A DNA stretch of 64,000 bases from Ehrlichia muris AS145 (GTDB taxonomy: Bacteria > Pseudomonadota > Alphaproteobacteria > Rickettsiales > Anaplasmataceae): NCBI RefSeq assembly GCF_000508225.1, contig NC_023063.1, forward strand, positions 806,001-870,000, written 5' to 3'. Position numbers and translations under genes: made by a program. Below are positions 60,143 to 64,000 of this stretch, in pieces. The notes beneath the pieces are model-generated. The model was not told where the DNA came from. It ran no database searches and worked only from the letters and a program-made list of their open reading frames with translations. Each line of letters opens with the position of its first letter. Positions within the stretch are counted from its first letter, which is position 1.

Positions 60143-60733
60143 TTAATTACGCAATTTACTATCTTTTAACCTTACATAACTAATTACTTGCTTTACTTTT
60201 TTTACTTTCTGTGCTATTGACACAACCTTATCTAACTCTTCTTGGTCCTGAGCTATACCCATTAAATAAACAGTTCCATCTATAGTGTTTACACTATAGT
60301 TCATAGACCTAACCTTACTTTGAGAAAGAATCCGTGCTTTAACTTGAGCACTAATCATAGCATCAATAGCTGTTTCTTTTAGATTAATTGCGTTTTTATC
60401 TACAGTTATTTCATTAACAACTTCCCTAACATCCTTTTGATGCCAAACAACCTTTTCAGCTTTTATTTGATCATCCAACGATTTTACATGCCCTATCAAT
60501 AATACACGTCCCTCACTCACTTTAACAGTCACTTGAGGAAATAACCCTACCTTAAACAGTTCTTTATTAACTCTAATTAATATTGCTGTATCATCTATAG
60601 TATCACCAACTGACCTATCCTGTAACGTAATAATTGCACCTGTAGTAACAGCAAGACCAGCCATTATCCCTGAGCAACCAGTTTGGCTTATAATCAACAA
60701 AGTTAGTAACAAAAAATTTACTAAAAAACGCAT
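60143..60733 (-). CDS. Dual BON-domain lipoprotein (DolP/OsmY-like)
   Basis: From the ATG at 60733 this encodes 196 aa with a signal peptide (MRFLVNFLLLTLLIISQ) and lipobox QTGC; an in-frame ATG at 60751 adds six residues. Two BON domains follow (about 45-110, VTVKVSEGRVLLIGHV; and 120-190, YSVNTIDGTVYLMGIA). The pattern matches DolP (YraP), an outer-membrane lipoprotein that supports envelope integrity and the BAM complex, binding phospholipid through the second BON domain. The basic end (VRLKDSKLRN) is typical. Confidence 0.88.
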   Translation of the reverse strand: MRFLVNFLLLTLLIISQTGCSGIMAGLAVTTGAIITLQDRSVGDTIDDTAILIRVNKELFKVGLFPQVTVKVSEGRVLLIGHVKSLDDQIKAEKVVWHQKDVREVVNEITVDKNAINLKETAIDAMISAQVKARILSQSKVRSMNYSVNTIDGTVYLMGIAQDQEELDKVVSIAQKVKKVKQVISYVRLKDSKLRN

Positions 60734-61126
60734 ATGGAACAGTAAAAGCATAAAGCGATAGGTTTTATCCTATACAACTTTTCATAGTGTGTAAATAGTA
60801 AAATATTTTATACCTTTTTAAGATATAAGACACTTTAATACTTTGGTAATTATAATGTTCTGCTGAAAATCTAGTAAAACTACCTAATCAAGCAAGTGTA
60901 AGAACAAGTGTTATTTAAGCTTACTTGTTAAAACACTTAATTATGTAATGACTATATTTACTAATATAAATCAAACTTTACATTTCTTAAACAATCATAA
61001 TGTTACATGAATACATTAAAAATAAACCATGAATTTTAAAAATTACTCAATAATAATATTTCAAAAATGCTTTTAATGTATTCATTATCGTATAAAATAA
61101 ACTGGCATTAAAAAATACAGATTTTT
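60734..61126. other. Divergent region between the BON lipoprotein and aspS
   Basis: This 393-bp AT-rich region must hold both promoters. No clear consensus pair or operator was picked out. Confidence 0.5.
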
Positions 61127-62899
61127 ATGAACATATATAGAACACACTTATGCAATGAATTAAGAGAAGAACACATAAATCAGGAAGTCACCCTTTCTGG
61201 CTGGGTATACAGAAAGCGTGATCATGGGAAAATTATTTTTGTCGATTTACGTGATCATTATGGAATCACTCAATTAGTGTTTAACGAATCCGACAATCAG
61301 AATTTCCAATTAATTACTAATCTAAGGTTGGAAAGTGTAATCACCATAAAAGGGTTAGTAGTCGCTAGAGATAGTTCTACTATAAACACTGCAGTTAGTA
61401 CAGGGCTTATTGAAGTAGTAGTAAAACATGTTACTGTTGAAACAGAAGCAAATATATTACCAATGAGTATTGCATCAACACAAGATTATCCTGAAGATAC
61501 AAGGTTCAAATATAGGTTTTTAGATTTAAGACGCGACAAAGTGAAGAACAATATTATCTTAAGGTCTAAAGTCATTGCAGAATTACGAAAAAGCATGGAA
61601 AGTATGGGTTTTATTGAAATACAAACCCCTATTTTAACATCATCATCTCCAGAGGGAGCAAGAGACTATTTAGTACCAAGTCGCATTCATCATGGTAAGT
61701 TTTATGCTTTACCTCAAGCGCCACAACTATTTAAGCAAATATTAATGGTTAGTGGTTTTGATAAATATTTTCAGATAGCACCTTGTTTTAGAGATGAAGA
61801 TGCAAGGTCAGACCGTTCACCTGGAGAATTTTATCAACTAGATATCGAAATGTCCTTTGCTACCCAAGAAGACGTATTCAATGTTATTGAACCAGTATTA
61901 CTAAATGTATTTAGTAAATTTTCAACCAAAACTATTCACAAAGAATTCCCAAGAATATCATATTATGATGCAATGTTACATTACGGAACAGACAAACCAG
62001 ATTTGCGGAATCCGTTAATAATCCAAGATGTTACAGAAATATTCAGAGATTCGCAATTTAACATATTCAACTCAAATATAAAACAGGGAATGGTAGTACG
62101 AGCAATACCAGCACCTAATACAGCAGCTAATTCACGAAGCTTTTTTGATAATAAGATTGAATTTGCAAAAACGCTAGGAGCACAAGGGTTAGGATACATT
62201 ACTTTTAATGATGATTATTCTGCAAAAGGACCTATAGCTAAATTTCTAGATGAAGAAAGATTAAATAAAATCAAATCTATCTGCAATTTACAACCTGGAG
62301 ATAGTGTATTTTTTGTATCAGAGACAGAAGAAAAAGCTGTAGAATTTGCAGGAGAAGTAAGAACTATACTAGGAAAAGAACTCGATTTAATCGAAAAAGA
62401 CACCTTTAGGTTTTGTTGGATTATTGATTTCCCATACTTCAAATATGATAAGAAGGAAAAGTCCATTGACTTTTTTCACAATCCTTTTTCAATGCCACAA
62501 GGAGGATTAGAGGCTTTGAACAACCAAGATCCTGCAAGTATACTTGCATATCAATATGATATAGTTTGTAATGGGATAGAAATCTCTAGCGGTGCTATTC
62601 GTAACCATAAACTTGACATTATGTACAAAGCATTTTCTATAGCTGGATACACTAGAGAAATGGTAGATCAAAAATTCAATTCTTTAACTCGAGCTTTTAA
62701 ATTTGGAGCACCACCACATGGAGGAATTGCTCCAGGAATAGACCGTATGGTAATGTTATTAGCAGATGCAACAAATATTAGAGAAGTAATTTGTTTTCCA
62801 CTTAATCAATCCGGTGAAGATTTACTCATGGGATCTCCATCAGAAATAGATAAGGAACACCTGAACTTGCTATCATTAAGCATCACAAAAAAGTCCTAA
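61127..62899 (+). CDS. aspS: Aspartyl-tRNA synthetase (bacterial type)
   Basis: This 590-aa class II synthetase has an N-terminal OB-fold anticodon-binding domain ([23 protein letters not shown]), motif 2 with [19 protein letters not shown], the bacterial GAD insertion (about 290-400) and motif 3 [18 protein letters not shown]. Many bacteria with GatCAB use a non-discriminating AspRS that also charges tRNA-Asn; that could apply here but cannot be decided from this sequence alone. Confidence 0.98.
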   Translation: MNIYRTHLCNELREEHINQEVTLSGWVYRKRDHGKIIFVDLRDHYGITQLVFNESDNQNFQLITNLRLESVITIKGLVVARDSSTINTAVSTGLIEVVVKHVTVETEANILPMSIASTQDYPEDTRFKYRFLDLRRDKVKNNIILRSKVIAELRKSMESMGFIEIQTPILTSSSPEGARDYLVPSRIHHGKFYALPQAPQLFKQILMVSGFDKYFQIAPCFRDEDARSDRSPGEFYQLDIEMSFATQEDVFNVIEPVLLNVFSKFSTKTIHKEFPRISYYDAMLHYGTDKPDLRNPLIIQDVTEIFRDSQFNIFNSNIKQGMVVRAIPAPNTAANSRSFFDNKIEFAKTLGAQGLGYITFNDDYSAKGPIAKFLDEERLNKIKSICNLQPGDSVFFVSETEEKAVEFAGEVRTILGKELDLIEKDTFRFCWIIDFPYFKYDKKEKSIDFFHNPFSMPQGGLEALNNQDPASILAYQYDIVCNGIEISSGAIRNHKLDIMYKAFSIAGYTREMVDQKFNSLTRAFKFGAPPHGGIAPGIDRMVMLLADATNIREVICFPLNQSGEDLLMGSPSEIDKEHLNLLSLSITKKS

Positions 62900-63272
62900 A
62901 CTACAGCATTTTAATATGCTCTTGAATATTAGTAAACTACAGGCAAGTAGTTTGTTTCCTACTGTTAACCTGGAAAAATTTATTCATAGCGCTGTCATTA
63001 GAAATAGACAAGAAGGATCTAAAATTACTATTTTAAATATCATAAAAATTTTAAACTATATTGGCATTCTTTATCTGATTAAGCACTGGTAACACTACAA
63101 CAGTAAAAATATTACACATTAAATTAATTAAATATGCTAATTCCTAAGCCAGTAATACAATGATAGTTATAATTCTTGACACCAAAGGTCAATTAAATAT
63201 TGAAAATAATCCTGACTTTAATAGAATCTTAATAAATGTTTCACAAAAATGGTAATTTAGAAATTTAAATAA
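62900..63272. other. Spacer between aspS and the HAD gene
   Basis: This 373-bp spacer contains TTGACA (63176-63181) inside an inverted repeat, listed separately, and otherwise no gene or RNA. Confidence 0.55.
63176..63203 (+). promoter_or_regulatory. Inverted repeat over a TTGACA box upstream of the HAD gene
   Basis: TTGAC (63176-63180) and GTCAA (63188-63192) form an inverted repeat with a 7-bp spacer. The left arm is a perfect -35 box; the best -10 is TATTGA (63198-63203), 16 bp on. It could be an operator overlapping a promoter, though the arms are short. Confidence 0.35.
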
Positions 63273-63908
63273 ATGATAAAACAACCAACTACAGTAATAT
63301 TTGACTGGTATAATACGTTAATTAATACTAGCATCAACATTAACCGTATAACTTTCAATCAAGTATTAGATAAGATGGGACATAAAAATATAGATCTGGA
63401 TTGTATTCCAAGTTCTACAATACCAAAATACCTCACTACATTCTTAGGAAAAAGGTGGAAAGAGGCAATTACTTTATATGAAAATAGTTTAGAGAAATCA
63501 CAAGAACTAGACAGCTTTATACTAAACGATGGAGCAATTGAACTATTAGACACCTTGAAAGAAAATAATATAACTATGGCAATAGTAAGCAATAAAAACG
63601 GCAAAAATTTACGGTCCGAGGTACATCATAAAAATCTAACACACTATTTTGATTCTATAATCGGTGCTGGAGATACAGGAGCTACCAAACCATCACCTGA
63701 ACCAGTATTAGCAGCATTAACAAATATAAACGTCCAACCAAGCAAAGAAGTATTTTTCATAGGAGATAGTGCATCAGATATCCAAAGTGCTATTGACGCA
63801 GGATGCCTACCTATAAAATATGGAAGCACTACCACTGTAAATAATATTCTCTCTTTTAAAAATTTCGATGATATTCGTCATTTTATCTGTCAATTAATAA
63901 ACATATGA
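63273..63908 (+). CDS. HAD-superfamily phosphatase (phosphoglycolate phosphatase-like)
   Basis: This 211-aa protein has the HAD motifs: nucleophile Asp11 in VIFDWYNTL (motif I, with Trp-Tyr in place of the usual Leu-Asp), MAIVSNKNG (motif II), the Lys of GATKPSPEP (motif III) and FFIGDSASDIQSA (motif IV). The third residue of motif I is Tyr rather than the general acid/base Asp, which may lower phosphatase activity. It ends in an ATGA overlap with the next gene, so the two are coupled. Confidence 0.88.
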   Translation: MIKQPTTVIFDWYNTLINTSININRITFNQVLDKMGHKNIDLDCIPSSTIPKYLTTFLGKRWKEAITLYENSLEKSQELDSFILNDGAIELLDTLKENNITMAIVSNKNGKNLRSEVHHKNLTHYFDSIIGAGDTGATKPSPEPVLAALTNINVQPSKEVFFIGDSASDIQSAIDAGCLPIKYGSTTTVNNILSFKNFDDIRHFICQLINI

Positions 63909-64000
63909 GTACAAAAAGAATTAAAATTGCAAATACAGTAAAAAGGGTATTAGCAAGTATTATTGACCATGTAATTCTATCATTACTTAACTATCCCATC
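63905..64000 (+). CDS. RDD-family membrane protein, N-terminal part (partial)
   Basis: Only 32 codons are in the window. The reading MSTKRIKIANTVKRVLASII, then DHVILSLLNYPI, has the R-x2-A-x2-I-D pattern that opens RDD-domain membrane proteins. Its ATG overlaps the TGA of the HAD gene (ATGA). The rest lies beyond the window, so the family call is provisional. Confidence 0.6.
   Translation, partial: MSTKRIKIANTVKRVLASIIDHVILSLLNYPI

Overview
The window is AT-rich, about 70 percent coding, and carries single-copy housekeeping genes separated by long spacers full of minisatellite-like tandem repeats of 110-285 bp. Gene content (NtrX, ChpT, a Rickettsiales-type GroESL, PAS_5 and HIG1 proteins, a type I secretion ATPase, de novo purine and pyrimidine genes, very few transporters) points to the Anaplasmataceae. 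The low coding density and the repeats that swallow gene 3' ends fit Ehrlichia, most probably Ehrlichia ruminantium, an obligate intracellular tick-borne alphaproteobacterium. The species call is inference from these traits, not from a database match.

Layout. 1-5 kb: the 3' end of an AddA-type helicase, a quinone oxidoreductase, a 131-bp repeat array and a type I secretion ABC ATPase. 5-9 kb: a HIG1 membrane peptide and two adjacent dihydropteroate synthase paralogues (folP), a decaying repeat array and an unrecognised membrane protein. 9.6-22.6 kb: carB, a small coiled-coil protein, fumC, coaB, pyrC, lipB, purN, pepA and a secreted intradiol-dioxygenase-like protein. 23-36 kb: clpB, a short-chain dehydrogenase, groESL, radC, purQ, mnmG and glpX. 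36-48.2 kb: a degenerate LytM lipoprotein, a PAS_5 protein, a small protein coupled to bioB, the RNase P RNA gene, purL, folK, a cysteine-rich lipoprotein, an M48 protease and rsfS. 48.8-64 kb: a PAS/degenerate-GGDEF protein, chpT, purM, xerC, gpsA, ntrX, ftsQ, gshB, a BON-domain lipoprotein, aspS, a HAD phosphatase and the start of an RDD membrane protein.

How the genes work together. purN, purQ, purL and purM cover the middle of de novo IMP synthesis; carB and pyrC belong to UMP synthesis; folP and folK to folate; bioB, lipB, coaB and gshB to biotin, lipoate, CoA and glutathione. The genes are scattered rather than in operons, as is usual in this family. ntrX, chpT and the PAS/GGDEF-like protein belong to the small regulatory repertoire; clpB and groESL to stress response; the type I ATPase, lipoproteins and secreted proteins to the envelope and host interface.

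The most striking feature is a recurring architecture: 3' ends of genes (purQ, purM, gpsA, the Cys-rich lipoprotein, bioB, and in decayed form glpX, folK and perhaps folP2 and rnpB) are copied once or several times into the downstream spacer. Copies range from identical to barely recognisable, which suggests a continuing cycle of duplication and decay that generates spacer DNA. No tRNA, CRISPR array, insertion sequence or prophage was seen.
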